A stretch of DNA of 11,576 bases from Oscillospiraceae bacterium (GTDB taxonomy: Bacteria > Bacillota > Clostridia > Oscillospirales > Acutalibacteraceae). The notes beneath the pieces were generated by a model. It was not told the origin of the DNA. It made no database searches and saw nothing but the letters and a program-made list of their open reading frames with translations. Where the stretch lies: assembly GCA_031283835.1 (NCBI GenBank), contig JAITBA010000236.1:1-11576 (forward strand), in the 5' to 3' direction. A program made the position numbers and the translations under genes. Of this stretch, positions 5,190 through 11,576 are shown in pieces. The first letter of the stretch is position 1; every line of letters starts with the position of its first letter.

Positions 5190-6488
5190 TCAATTTCCTT
5201 TTATCATGCGCCGCAGGTCGCCAAATTTGAGCTTGCTGCCATAGTGGAGCACGGATGCGGCGTAGACTTTGCCAGACACCCAGGCCACAAGGGCGATGGT
5301 GACGGACAAAATGGCCAACGACGCGGCGATGAGGGCAGGGGAGGCGGTGCCTTCGAGCAGCATGCCGGGGGCGGCGTAGGGCGCGGTGAAGGGGAGCAGC
5401 AGCATGAACTTGCCCGCCTCGCCGCTGCCGCCCATGGCGGTGCCAACGCTCATAGTGAAATAGCCGCCGTAGAACGAGAACACGCTGACCAGCGCGGCGG
5501 GCATCATGGCGCTTTGCAAATCCTCCATGCGGCTGACCATGGAACCGCACATGGAGTTGATCATGCTGAACAGGGCGTAGCCCATGAGGAAGTAGACCAC
5601 CAGTAGCAGCGCTCTGCCCACGGTTAGGTCGGGCAAACTGATGCCGCCGCCAAGGCCGCCTGCGGGCAGCGCAAACTTGATACTCGCAAAGCCAAGCAGC
5701 AGCACGCCCGCCAGTTGCGAAAGCCCCACCAGTCCCATCCCAACGCATTTGCCCAGCAGAATGCGGGAGGGTTTGGCGGAAACGATGAGGGTTTCCATTA
5801 CGCGGGTGCTTTTTTCGGTGGCCACGCTCATGGCCACGCCGTAGCCGTAGACGTAAATTGTCATAAACATCAGCAGCATGAGCGCCATACCCACCACCAT
5901 GTTGCTCAACGAAGAGCCGGCGGCCGCAGCGGTTTGCAGAGGCAGGCTGGCGCCGAGCACTTCGGCGGTTTGGGCGGCGTCGTAGCCCAACTGCGCAAAG
6001 CGCAATTGCCGCCACGCGGTGTTTAGGCCTTCATATACTGTGCCGACGGGGAAGCTGCTCATAACGTCTTTTTGGGTGATGGTAATCGCCGGCAGGTCGT
6101 TTTGCGCGGCAATTTCAATCAGGACGTTGGCACTGTCTTCGCGCACCTCGTCCAGGGCGTCTTCCCGCCGCGCGGCGGTAGAAAGCGTTACGCGCAGACC
6201 CATATCTTCGAGTGCCTGCTGTGCGCCCGGGAAGGTGCCGTCTTCGATAAGTGTGCAGCTATAGTATGGGCCGACGTAGGTGCTCTCGTCGCTTATGCCC
6301 GCGCTTGTGCTAAAGTTTTGCAGATCGTCTACATCGGTTGTGCTGCCGCCCGTGAGCATTGGCACAAGGACGCACGCGCCGACCACTAGAATGATATAAA
6401 TGAAATTTGTGACCCAAAAGCTTTTTTTGCGCACAGCATCTCGAAAGGTGAACCCCGTCACCGTCAACACTTGTCTAAAATTGCTCAT
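5190..6488 (-). CDS. ABC-2 type transporter permease (NatB/YhaP-like)
   Basis: A 432-residue integral membrane subunit of an exporter. The layout is one membrane segment at ~27-46, an extracytoplasmic domain to ~195, then about five more segments (~196-218, 246-268, 291-312, 328-346, 382-405). The family hallmark EKSTRVMETLIVSAKPSRILLGK sits between the second and third segments (residues 225-247, shown as separate parts EKSTRVMETL and SAKPSRILLGK). This matches ABC2_membrane_3 permeases such as NatB, which pair with an ATPase to export sodium or small toxic compounds. The ATG overlaps the ATPase stop as ATGA, so translation is coupled. Because the ATPase gene carries a stop codon, transport may be impaired. 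The substrate cannot be deduced. Confidence 0.88.
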   Translation of the reverse strand: MSNFRQVLTVTGFTFRDAVRKKSFWVTNFIYIILVVGACVLVPMLTGGSTTDVDDLQNFSTSAGISDESTYVGPYYSCTLIEDGTFPGAQQALEDMGLRVTLSTAARREDALDEVREDSANVLIEIAAQNDLPAITITQKDVMSSFPVGTVYEGLNTAWRQLRFAQLGYDAAQTAEVLGASLPLQTAAAAGSSLSNMVVGMALMLLMFMTIYVYGYGVAMSVATEKSTRVMETLIVSAKPSRILLGKCVGMGLVGLSQLAGVLLLGFASIKFALPAGGLGGGISLPDLTVGRALLLVVYFLMGYALFSMINSMCGSMVSRMEDLQSAMMPAALVSVFSFYGGYFTMSVGTAMGGSGEAGKFMLLLPFTAPYAAPGMLLEGTASPALIAASLAILSVTIALVAWVSGKVYAASVLHYGSKLKFGDLRRMIKGN

Positions 6489-7453
6489 GCTGCCGCCCCC
6501 CTTTCTTCTACGTTACTTACTTCTTTGATGAAAATTTCGTGCAGCGTGGGTTCGCTCAACACAAATTTTAGCGGCATGATGCCCTTGGCTACGATGGCCT
6601 GCAAGAGCTTGGCACACACGGCGTCGGCGTCTGCCGAGGGCAGCAAAAAAACGGTTTCGTTCTCGCGAGATTCCGCCACGGAAAGGCCTGCCGCCAGGGC
6701 CATGGCACAGGCTTCTTCGGGGGCGCCAAGAAGCAGCTTTGTGTGGCCGTAGCCGGCTTTAATCTGTCGCAGGTTCCCTTGCACCAGCGCCTTGCCTTTG
6801 TGCAGCAGCGTGATTTATCGGCAATATTCTTCTACTGTGGACATCTGGTGGCTGCTCATAATGATGGTTTTTCCGTTTTGCGCCATTTCTTGAATCAACT
6901 CGTGGAACACCTGTGTGTTGATGGGATCTAGTCCGCTGAAGGGTTCGTCCAAAAAGAGCAGCTGCGGGTCGTGGATCAGGGTGGAAATCAGCTGGATTTT
7001 TTGCTGGTTGCCCTTGCTGAGTTTTTCTGCCAGCACGTTTTCGCACTCCGCAACGCCCAGTTTTTGCAGCCAGTGGTGTGCTGCGGCTGCCGCGTCGCTT
7101 TTGCCCAAACCGCGCAGCCGGCCATAATACACCAGCTGCTCAAGCACCTTTGTTTTCATATATATGCCGCGCTCCTCCGGCATATAGCCATATCGCGCCG
7201 ACTGCTGCGTGGCTGTGCCGCCCGGCTTTTGATTTTTTGTTGTGGCTTGCCCGCGCCAGCGCTTGCCGTCCCAGGTAACCTCCCCCTCGTCGATGGGCAG
7301 CATACCAAGAATCATGCGGATGGTGGTGGTTTTGCCCGCGCCGTTGGTACCGATAAGCCCGTATACCCCTGGTTCGTTGATTGAAAAGCTGAGATGATCC
7401 ACGGCCGTTTTTGTGCCAAAACGCTTGGTCAGGTTGGTCATTTGCAATGCCAT
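6485..7453 (-). pseudogene. ABC transporter ATPase (NatA-like), interrupted by an in-frame TAA
   Basis: The ATP-binding partner of the permease, 322 codons if read through. Walker A is GTNGAGKT (35-42), the signature is LSKGNQ (145-150) in place of LSGGQ, Walker B is LLFLDE (165-170), with SGLD (173-176) and H202. A TAA at 6815-6817 stops the frame after EEYCR. The same frame then continues with ITLLHKGKALVQGNLRQIKAGYG and the ~110-residue C-terminal domain (DUF4162 type). Relatives usually read EEYC-D/K-K/R-I here. TGCCGATAAATC could come from TGCGATAAAATC by gain of a C and loss of an A. The truncated product keeps all nucleotide-binding motifs but loses the C-terminal domain. The start has AAGGAGAG 8 nt before ATG. 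A sequencing error is possible. Confidence 0.82.
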
Positions 7454-7529
7454 TTGCTTTACTCTCCTTTTTTGAATGATGCGAAGCGCGGCGTTGTTTG
7501 TTTGCGCTGCGCAACAGCTGCCTCAACTA

Positions 7530-7690
7530 GGGCGTGTTGACACTAACGCTCAACGCCCATCTTCTGGCGGATTTTCCGCCGTTCTGCGTTAATTTTTTTT
7601 GTAATACGAAAGTATGACTGCAAAAAAATTGGCTTGCCCGGCAAAAAATCCGCTCAAAATCTGGACATTTCGGATAGTGTCAACACGCCC
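7530..7690. mobile_element. 161-bp MITE with 16-bp terminal inverted repeats
   Basis: Left end GGGCGTGTTGACACTA (7530-7545) and right end its exact complement (7675-7690), each flanked by TA (7528-7529, 7691-7692), which fits a TA target duplication. The inside has no gene but is rich in dyads: GGCGGA-TTT-TCCGCC (7566-7580), AATTTTTTT(T)G/CAAAAAAATT around 7591-7630, and ATAC-GAAA-GTAT (7604-7615) between them. Both ends carry TTGACA reading inward. A TA target and no coding capacity point to a non-autonomous element moved by an IS5/IS427- or IS630/Tc1-type transposase elsewhere. It lies 4 bp past the ROK stop codon and 76 bp upstream of the ATPase start. Confidence 0.85.
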
Positions 7691-7696
7691 TAAGAT

Positions 7697-8599
7697 TCAC
7701 TGCACGCCGATGGCAACCGCCGCGTAATCGCCGATTTGATCGCCCAGCTCGGCGGGCAGCAGGCGCAGACCTTCGAAGCTTTCGGGCAGGGCCTCGGCTT
7801 GCAGGGCCCGCAGGGTGGGTTCCCGCAAAAACCGCTCCGCCCGGGCATAGATGCTGCCGGCGACGATCGCTTCGGGGTTCAAAAGATCGACCAGTATCGC
7901 AAGGCCGCGGCCAAAGTGCGTGCCGATATCGTCCCACACGGCCAGGGCCGCCGGGTCGCCCGCGTCGGCTTTTTCGGCCAGCTCTTTTGCGGAACAGGCG
8001 CCGCCGGTGCGCATTTGAATCAGTTGGGCAATGCCGCCGCCGCTGCAAAAACCCTCAAAAGAGCCGCGCTTGCGGTAGCCCTCGGGTCCGTCGGGGTCAA
8101 GGCGGATGTGCCCCACCTCGCCTGCGAGGTTTTTTGCGCCCACGTAGAGCCGCCCGTCGAGGATCAGCCCCGCGCCAAGGCCTGTGCCAAAGGTGAGGAA
8201 GACCATGTTGCGGGTGCCGCGCCCCGCGCCAAAGCGCCATTCGGCCAGGGCGCAGGCGTCGGCGTCGTTTTGCAGGCGCACGTTTTGCACCCCCAGCGCG
8301 CCGCGCACATAGTCTGTAATGGGCACATTTGCAAAGGACATGAGGTTTGGCGGGTTCAAGATTATGCCCCTGTGCCCATTGAGCGGCCCGCCGCAGCTGA
8401 TGCCGCAGCCTGCGATTTTTGCGGCGCGCGTGGCGGTTTCCTCCTGCAAAAACGCCAGCAGCGGTTGCATGATTTCCTCCCATGCCCTGCCCTGTGTCTT
8501 CACTTCTTTCCGGCCGATGAAGCGGATTGCACCGCCACTGACTTCGGCCAAAATGGCGGCGCATTTGGTGCCGCCAAGGTCAATGCCTGCATAGATCAT
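7697..8599 (-). CDS. ROK family sugar kinase
   Basis: A 300-residue protein of the ROK family (repressor/ORF/kinase) without an N-terminal DNA-binding domain, so an enzyme rather than a repressor. ATP-binding DLGGTK is at 7-12, the catalytic NDAD at 111-114, the second phosphate loop FGTGLGAG at 137-144, and EVGH at 161-164. The usual zinc motif CxCGxxGCxE is replaced by RGSFEGFCSGGG (178-189), a variant that keeps G-x-F-E-G but lacks the cysteine cluster. The ATG follows AAGGAGC by 6-7 nt. It is 51 bp after the SIS gene and probably in one operon with it. The substrate is likely a hexose or N-acetylhexosamine taken in by the same locus. Glucokinase is possible. Confidence 0.87.
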   Translation of the reverse strand: MIYAGIDLGGTKCAAILAEVSGGAIRFIGRKEVKTQGRAWEEIMQPLLAFLQEETATRAAKIAGCGISCGGPLNGHRGIILNPPNLMSFANVPITDYVRGALGVQNVRLQNDADACALAEWRFGAGRGTRNMVFLTFGTGLGAGLILDGRLYVGAKNLAGEVGHIRLDPDGPEGYRKRGSFEGFCSGGGIAQLIQMRTGGACSAKELAEKADAGDPAALAVWDDIGTHFGRGLAILVDLLNPEAIVAGSIYARAERFLREPTLRALQAEALPESFEGLRLLPAELGDQIGDYAAVAIGVQ

Positions 8600-8650
8600 G
8601 CGGATGCTCCTTTCGGGGTGGGGATGTGCCGGGCGGCGAAAATGAAAATT

Positions 8651-9292
8651 TTAAGCTGCCGCAAAGAAGAACGCTTCTTCGACCGCCGCGCAAATCAGGT
8701 GATAGAGCAAGATGTGCTGTTCTTGCACAAGGTAGGTTTCGGCAGCGGGAGCAACAATGGCAATGTCGCACAGCGGCTTGAGCTTGCCGCCGGTACCGCC
8801 GGTGAGCAGCACCGTCACGGCGCCTTTGGCACGAGCGACCTTCACGGCGGGGAGCAGCAGGCGCGAATTGCCGGAGGTGCTGATGGCAATGAGCACATCG
8901 CCGGGGTTGCACAGGCCCAGTGCGTTCTGCGCAAAGGCATAGTCGCCGCCGATGTCGTTCATCACGGCGGTGAGAATGGCGGCGTTGCCCGTGAGACAAA
9001 CGGCGGGCAAGCTGGCCTCCAGCGGCGGCGGCGCTTCGCCAAAGAGCGCTTCGTATTTTTGCACGAAGGCAGGGGGAAGCGGGCGCTTGCACCGAAAGGA
9101 CTTGAGCAGCTCCCCGGTGATGTGTTCCGCGTCGGACATGGAACCCCCGCAGCCCGCCGCAAGCACTTTGCCGCCTTGCCGGTAGCTGGCGATGATGGCC
9201 TCGACCGCCTGGGTGAGGGGCGCTTGCGTGGCGGCCAGGGCCGGGTGGGCCGCAAAAAAATCATGGAGACGGGCTTGGGCGTTTGGTTGCAT
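8651..9292 (-). CDS. SIS-domain sugar phosphate isomerase, GmhA-like
   Basis: A 213-residue SIS protein. GCGGSMSDAEHITGELLKSF (47-66) matches the GNGGSAADAQHIAAELxxxF signature of GmhA/DiaA, and ISTSGNS (137-143) is the phosphate-binding loop. VQEQHILLYHLI near residue 189-200 matches the C-terminal QExHxxxxH helix, and E61 and H193 correspond to GmhA catalytic positions. GmhA turns sedoheptulose 7-phosphate into heptose 7-phosphate. Here, beside a ROK kinase and an alpha-galactosidase and with no other heptose gene in view, another sugar phosphate is equally likely. The frame is open to 9367, but the ATG at 9292 has AAGGAG 7 nt upstream and the extension would overlap the promoter, so I use 9292. 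Confidence 0.82.
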   Translation of the reverse strand: MQPNAQARLHDFFAAHPALAATQAPLTQAVEAIIASYRQGGKVLAAGCGGSMSDAEHITGELLKSFRCKRPLPPAFVQKYEALFGEAPPPLEASLPAVCLTGNAAILTAVMNDIGGDYAFAQNALGLCNPGDVLIAISTSGNSRLLLPAVKVARAKGAVTVLLTGGTGGKLKPLCDIAIVAPAAETYLVQEQHILLYHLICAAVEEAFFFAAA

Positions 9293-9338
9293 GGGGCGGC
9301 TCCTTAATGGAAAAATGATGGGCACATTACTTGATTCT

Positions 9339-9367
9339 ATTATATCGTATAGTGCCGGGAATTGCAA
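9339..9367 (-). promoter_or_regulatory. Sigma-A promoter of the SIS-ROK operon
   Basis: On the minus strand: -35 TTGCAA (9362-9367), spacer of 17 bp, and -10 TATAAT (9339-9344). The predicted start lies near 9332, about 40 nt before the SIS ATG. Hexamers and spacing are the same as in the loaP promoter, and both share CTTGCAAT. Confidence 0.7.
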
Positions 9368-9427
9368 GCTGATTCTTCATAAGCAAAGAAGGAAATACAA
9401 AAAAAATCTAAAAATATAAAAAATGTC

Positions 9428-9456
9428 TTTATTTTTTCGTCAAAATCATTTATAAT
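9428..9456 (+). promoter_or_regulatory. Promoter of the alpha-galactosidase gene
   Basis: TATAAT at 9451-9456 is a perfect -10 box. At 17-bp spacing the -35 region reads TTTATT (9428-9433), a poor match, which suggests help from an activator. It is divergent to the SIS promoter with the -10 boxes about 107 bp apart. The stretch between is A/T-rich and contains a loose TTCTT/AAGAA dyad (9373-9390). Confidence 0.55.
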
Positions 9457-9491
9457 AGAAACAGATAACAATTGAAAGGAAGGAATTTGCC

Positions 9492-11228
9492 ATGGCATTG
9501 GGAAAAATTATTAAGTGCGCCGGGGTGATGGCGGGAGGGTTTGCGCTGGGCAAGGCGCTGGGCACCGCCGCGAAGGAGCGGCGCGTGGAGGATCTGCCGG
9601 TGGACGCGGCACAACTGACGCAGATGGCGAAGGTGAACCTGGACTTGGGGGCGCCTTATGGCAACGGCGCGGCGCGCACACCGCCCATGGGCTGGAGCAG
9701 CTGGAACACGTTCCGCAACCGCATCAACGAAAACCTGCTGCTCGAAGTGGCCGACGCAATGCAAAAAACAGGCCTGGTCGACGCAGGCTACAACCACCTG
9801 AACATTGACGACTGCTGGCAAAGTTCGCAGCGGGATGCCAACGGGCGCATGCAGAGCGACTTTGTCACCTTCCCCAGCGGCATTCCCGCGCTGGTGCGGC
9901 AGGTGAATGACCGGGGGCTCAAGCTCGGCATCTACTCCTCCAACGGCACCCTCACCTGCGAAGATTTGCCCGCAAGCCTGGGCAACGAAGACACGGACGC
10001 CCGCACCTTTGCCGAATGGGGCGTGGAATACTTTAAGTACGACTTTTGTCACCACAAGATCTTGCCCTTCCGTGCCCCGTGTATCGAGAAAATTGCCGTG
10101 AGCCTGCTGGGCAGCGGCACCGAAACCGCTTATGGCGCGCAGGACGCGCAGCTGGAAGGCGGCGCGGTGCTGGTGACCGACGATAAAATCGAAAGCGGGC
10201 AATACATCGCGGGGTTGAGCTATGCCGGCGGCGCGGTGGTGTTTCCGCAGGTATTTGTCGAGGAAGAAGGCGACTATGTGCTAACACTGGGTCTGCGCAA
10301 AAAGAGCCGCTGCGAGAAATTTGCCGTGGTCGAAGTGAACGGCCAATTTGCCGCCGACACCATTGTGCCCCCCACCTGGGCCGTGACCAAAGAGGGCCGC
10401 CACCAGTTGCTTATCCACCTGCGGCAAGGCGCAAACACCATCCGAATTCACAACCCCATCGGCTCGCGGTTCGATAGCTCCGCGTATCAGTATGCCAAAA
10501 TGGGCAAGGCGCTGCAGCGGGCCACCCGCGCCTTTGCTGAAGCTTCGGGCCAGCCCGAAAAGAAAATTACGTATTCTATCTGCGAATGGGGCTTTAATAT
10601 GCCGTGGAAGTGGGGCGGCAAGGCGGGCAACCTGTGGCGCACAACGTTGGATATTCAGCCTTATTGGGCCAGTGTGTTGGCGATTTATGAAATGAACGTG
10701 CGGTTGTTTAAGCACGCGGGCCCCGGTGGCTGGAACGACCCGGATATGCTGGAAGTGGGCAATGGCGCACTAAATTATGAAGAAAACAAGGCGCACTTTA
10801 GCCTGTGGTGCATGATGGCGGCACCGCTGATTCTTGGCAACGACGTGCGCGTCTTTTTGCTGCCCGAAGGCACGGTCGACGAAGCAAACACGGCCTACGC
10901 AATTGTGACCAACAAAGACATGATTGCCATTGACCAGGACCCCCTTGGTCTGCAGTGCCGCCGCATTTCCGGCGGTATGCAGGACACCCTGATTAAACCC
11001 CTGGCCAACGGCGACGTGGCAATCTGCTTTTTTAACAAAGCCAACGAAAGCTGCCCCTTTGCGTTGCGCCTGAATGCCGTTGCCGCCCGCGACGATGTGC
11101 GGCTGCCCTTTGCCGAGCGCTACGAAGCCACGGAGCTGTGGAGCAAATACACCGAAACCGTGAAGGACGAATTGCGCTGCACCGTGGCCCCGCATGGGGT
11201 GAAGGTGTTCCGGGTGCGTGCAGAATAA
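9492..11228 (+). CDS. GH27 alpha-galactosidase with an inserted beta-sandwich-like domain
   Basis: A 578-residue glycoside hydrolase family 27 enzyme that removes alpha-linked galactose (less likely N-acetylgalactosamine). The barrel starts at TPPMGWSSWN (63-72), with NIDDCW (104-109) for substrate contact, nucleophile D184 in YFKYDFC, CEWG (364-367), acid/base D387 in WRTTLDI, and GPGGWNDPDML (410-420). INQDPLG appears as IDQDPLG (480-486), followed by a C-terminal beta domain. In standard GH27 enzymes the nucleophile and the CEW motif are ~30-40 residues apart; here they are ~180. Residues ~215-325 read as a carbohydrate-binding module (YIAGLSYAGG, GDYVLTLGLR, VEVNGQ, IHLRQGANTIRIHNP). The N-terminal 30 residues are glycine-rich and hydrophobic without a clear signal cleavage site. 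The ATG follows AAGGAAGG. Confidence 0.9.
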   Translation: MALGKIIKCAGVMAGGFALGKALGTAAKERRVEDLPVDAAQLTQMAKVNLDLGAPYGNGAARTPPMGWSSWNTFRNRINENLLLEVADAMQKTGLVDAGYNHLNIDDCWQSSQRDANGRMQSDFVTFPSGIPALVRQVNDRGLKLGIYSSNGTLTCEDLPASLGNEDTDARTFAEWGVEYFKYDFCHHKILPFRAPCIEKIAVSLLGSGTETAYGAQDAQLEGGAVLVTDDKIESGQYIAGLSYAGGAVVFPQVFVEEEGDYVLTLGLRKKSRCEKFAVVEVNGQFAADTIVPPTWAVTKEGRHQLLIHLRQGANTIRIHNPIGSRFDSSAYQYAKMGKALQRATRAFAEASGQPEKKITYSICEWGFNMPWKWGGKAGNLWRTTLDIQPYWASVLAIYEMNVRLFKHAGPGGWNDPDMLEVGNGALNYEENKAHFSLWCMMAAPLILGNDVRVFLLPEGTVDEANTAYAIVTNKDMIAIDQDPLGLQCRRISGGMQDTLIKPLANGDVAICFFNKANESCPFALRLNAVAARDDVRLPFAERYEATELWSKYTETVKDELRCTVAPHGVKVFRVRAE

Positions 11229-11286
11229 AAGGGCAGTGCTTTGCATACAGATATAGCGAAACAATTTTGCACACAGGGGGATTTGT

Positions 11287-11562
11287 ATGCATTGCTGTAT
11301 TACGGATTTGCGCAACAAAGATGTGATCAACAAAAAAACAGGTGCCCGCTTGGGCAATGTGGTGGATGCCCAAGTGGACACTTGCACGGGATGTTTGGTG
11401 GCGTTGGTGGTGCTTGGCCGCCCCAAGGCCATGGGCTTTTTTGCCAGGGAGGAGCATTATGTGCGGTGGGAGGACATTGAGGTGATGGGGGATGATATTA
11501 TCCTTGTCAACTACACCCACATGGCCCCGCCGCCCGCGCCTCGCCGCAAAGGTTTTTTTTAG
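11287..11562 (+). CDS. YlmC/YmxH family PRC-barrel sporulation protein
   Basis: A 91-residue protein of the YlmC/YmxH family (PRC-barrel), common in spore-forming Firmicutes. The family pattern is visible: ITDLRNKDVINKKTGARLG, then VVDAQVDTCTG, GFFAREEHYVRWEDIEVMG and DIILVNY. The role is unclear in the family, with a link to sporulation. The ATG follows AGGGGGATTTGT, and the gene starts 58 bp after the alpha-galactosidase, probably an independent unit. The C-terminal tail (PPPAPRRKGFF) is low-complexity and ends in TAG at 11560-11562. That stop is built from the TA of a MITE target and the first G of its terminal repeat, so the native end may have been altered by insertion. Confidence 0.78.
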   Translation: MHCCITDLRNKDVINKKTGARLGNVVDAQVDTCTGCLVALVVLGRPKAMGFFAREEHYVRWEDIEVMGDDIILVNYTHMAPPPAPRRKGFF

Positions 11563-11576
11563 GGCGTGTTGACACT
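11562..11576. mobile_element. Left end of a second MITE copy (cut by window edge)
   Basis: GGGCGTGTTGACACT is identical to the first 15 bases of the element at 7530 and is preceded by TA (11560-11561). The rest lies beyond the window. Two exact copies of this 15-mer in one 11.6-kb window, plus an inverted one at 7676-7690, show a recently active or conserved repeat family. Confidence 0.75.

Noticed and set aside
5119..6015. A 298-codon minus-strand frame inside the permease gene
   Set aside because: It is arginine/histidine-rich with no family pattern and lies in another frame of a clear membrane protein gene, so it is a shadow.
6785..6817. Programmed stop readthrough or a recoded TAA in the ATPase
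   Set aside because: Other genes in the window (loaP, SIS, alpha-galactosidase) end with TAA as a normal stop, and no special downstream structure is visible; a mutation or sequencing error is simpler.
7736..9307. A 523-codon open frame on the plus strand opposite the ROK and SIS genes
   Set aside because: It is antisense to two well-supported family genes, has no ribosome binding site and reads as Ala/Gly/His/Gln-rich low-complexity protein, as expected for the opposite strand of GC-rich coding DNA.
9450..10202. A 250-codon minus-strand frame opposite the alpha-galactosidase gene
   Set aside because: It covers the promoter and the first third of a firmly identified GH27 gene and shows no family pattern.

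Overview
The window reads as Gram-positive Clostridia, most likely the Oscillospiraceae/Ruminococcaceae side. This rests on AAGGAG-type ribosome binding sites, sigma-A promoters, a YlmC/YmxH sporulation-type protein, a PD-(D/E)XK family transposase and a LoaP-type NusG paralogue. That placement is an inference; no rRNA or tRNA gene is present.

Region A (1-2420, minus strand, read right to left) is an AT-rich accessory operon. A sigma-A promoter (2389-2417) drives a ~170-nt leader with two tandem hairpins, then a LoaP/NusG-like antiterminator, a PqqD-like RiPP recognition protein, a radical SAM/SPASM enzyme, and the start of a second enzyme with a cobalamin-binding-type N-terminus. The second enzyme overlaps the first and is cut by the window edge. 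This looks like the head of a RiPP (ribosomally made, modified peptide) cluster under processive antitermination. No precursor peptide lies in the window.

Region B (2420-4370) is a genomic scar zone. It holds two overlapping perfect palindromes, a 5'-truncated PD-(D/E)XK transposase right behind a perfect consensus promoter, a compact 85-nt three-way-junction structure, a doubtful small ORF and the debris of a metallopeptidase-like gene.

Region C (4370-7453, minus strand) is an ABC-2 exporter operon. Its ATPase is broken by an in-frame TAA, its permease overlaps the ATPase stop by ATGA, and a glycerophosphodiester phosphodiesterase follows.

Region D (7530-11576) begins with a 161-bp MITE with 16-bp terminal inverted repeats and TA duplications. 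Then come a sugar locus made of a ROK kinase and a GmhA-like SIS isomerase (one minus-strand operon) and a divergent GH27 alpha-galactosidase whose catalytic barrel is interrupted by a beta-sandwich-like insert. Last is a YlmC/YmxH PRC-barrel gene whose stop codon is completed by the first base of a second copy of the same terminal repeat. Regions C and D have higher GC, normal coding features and housekeeping or metabolic character. Region A looks acquired.
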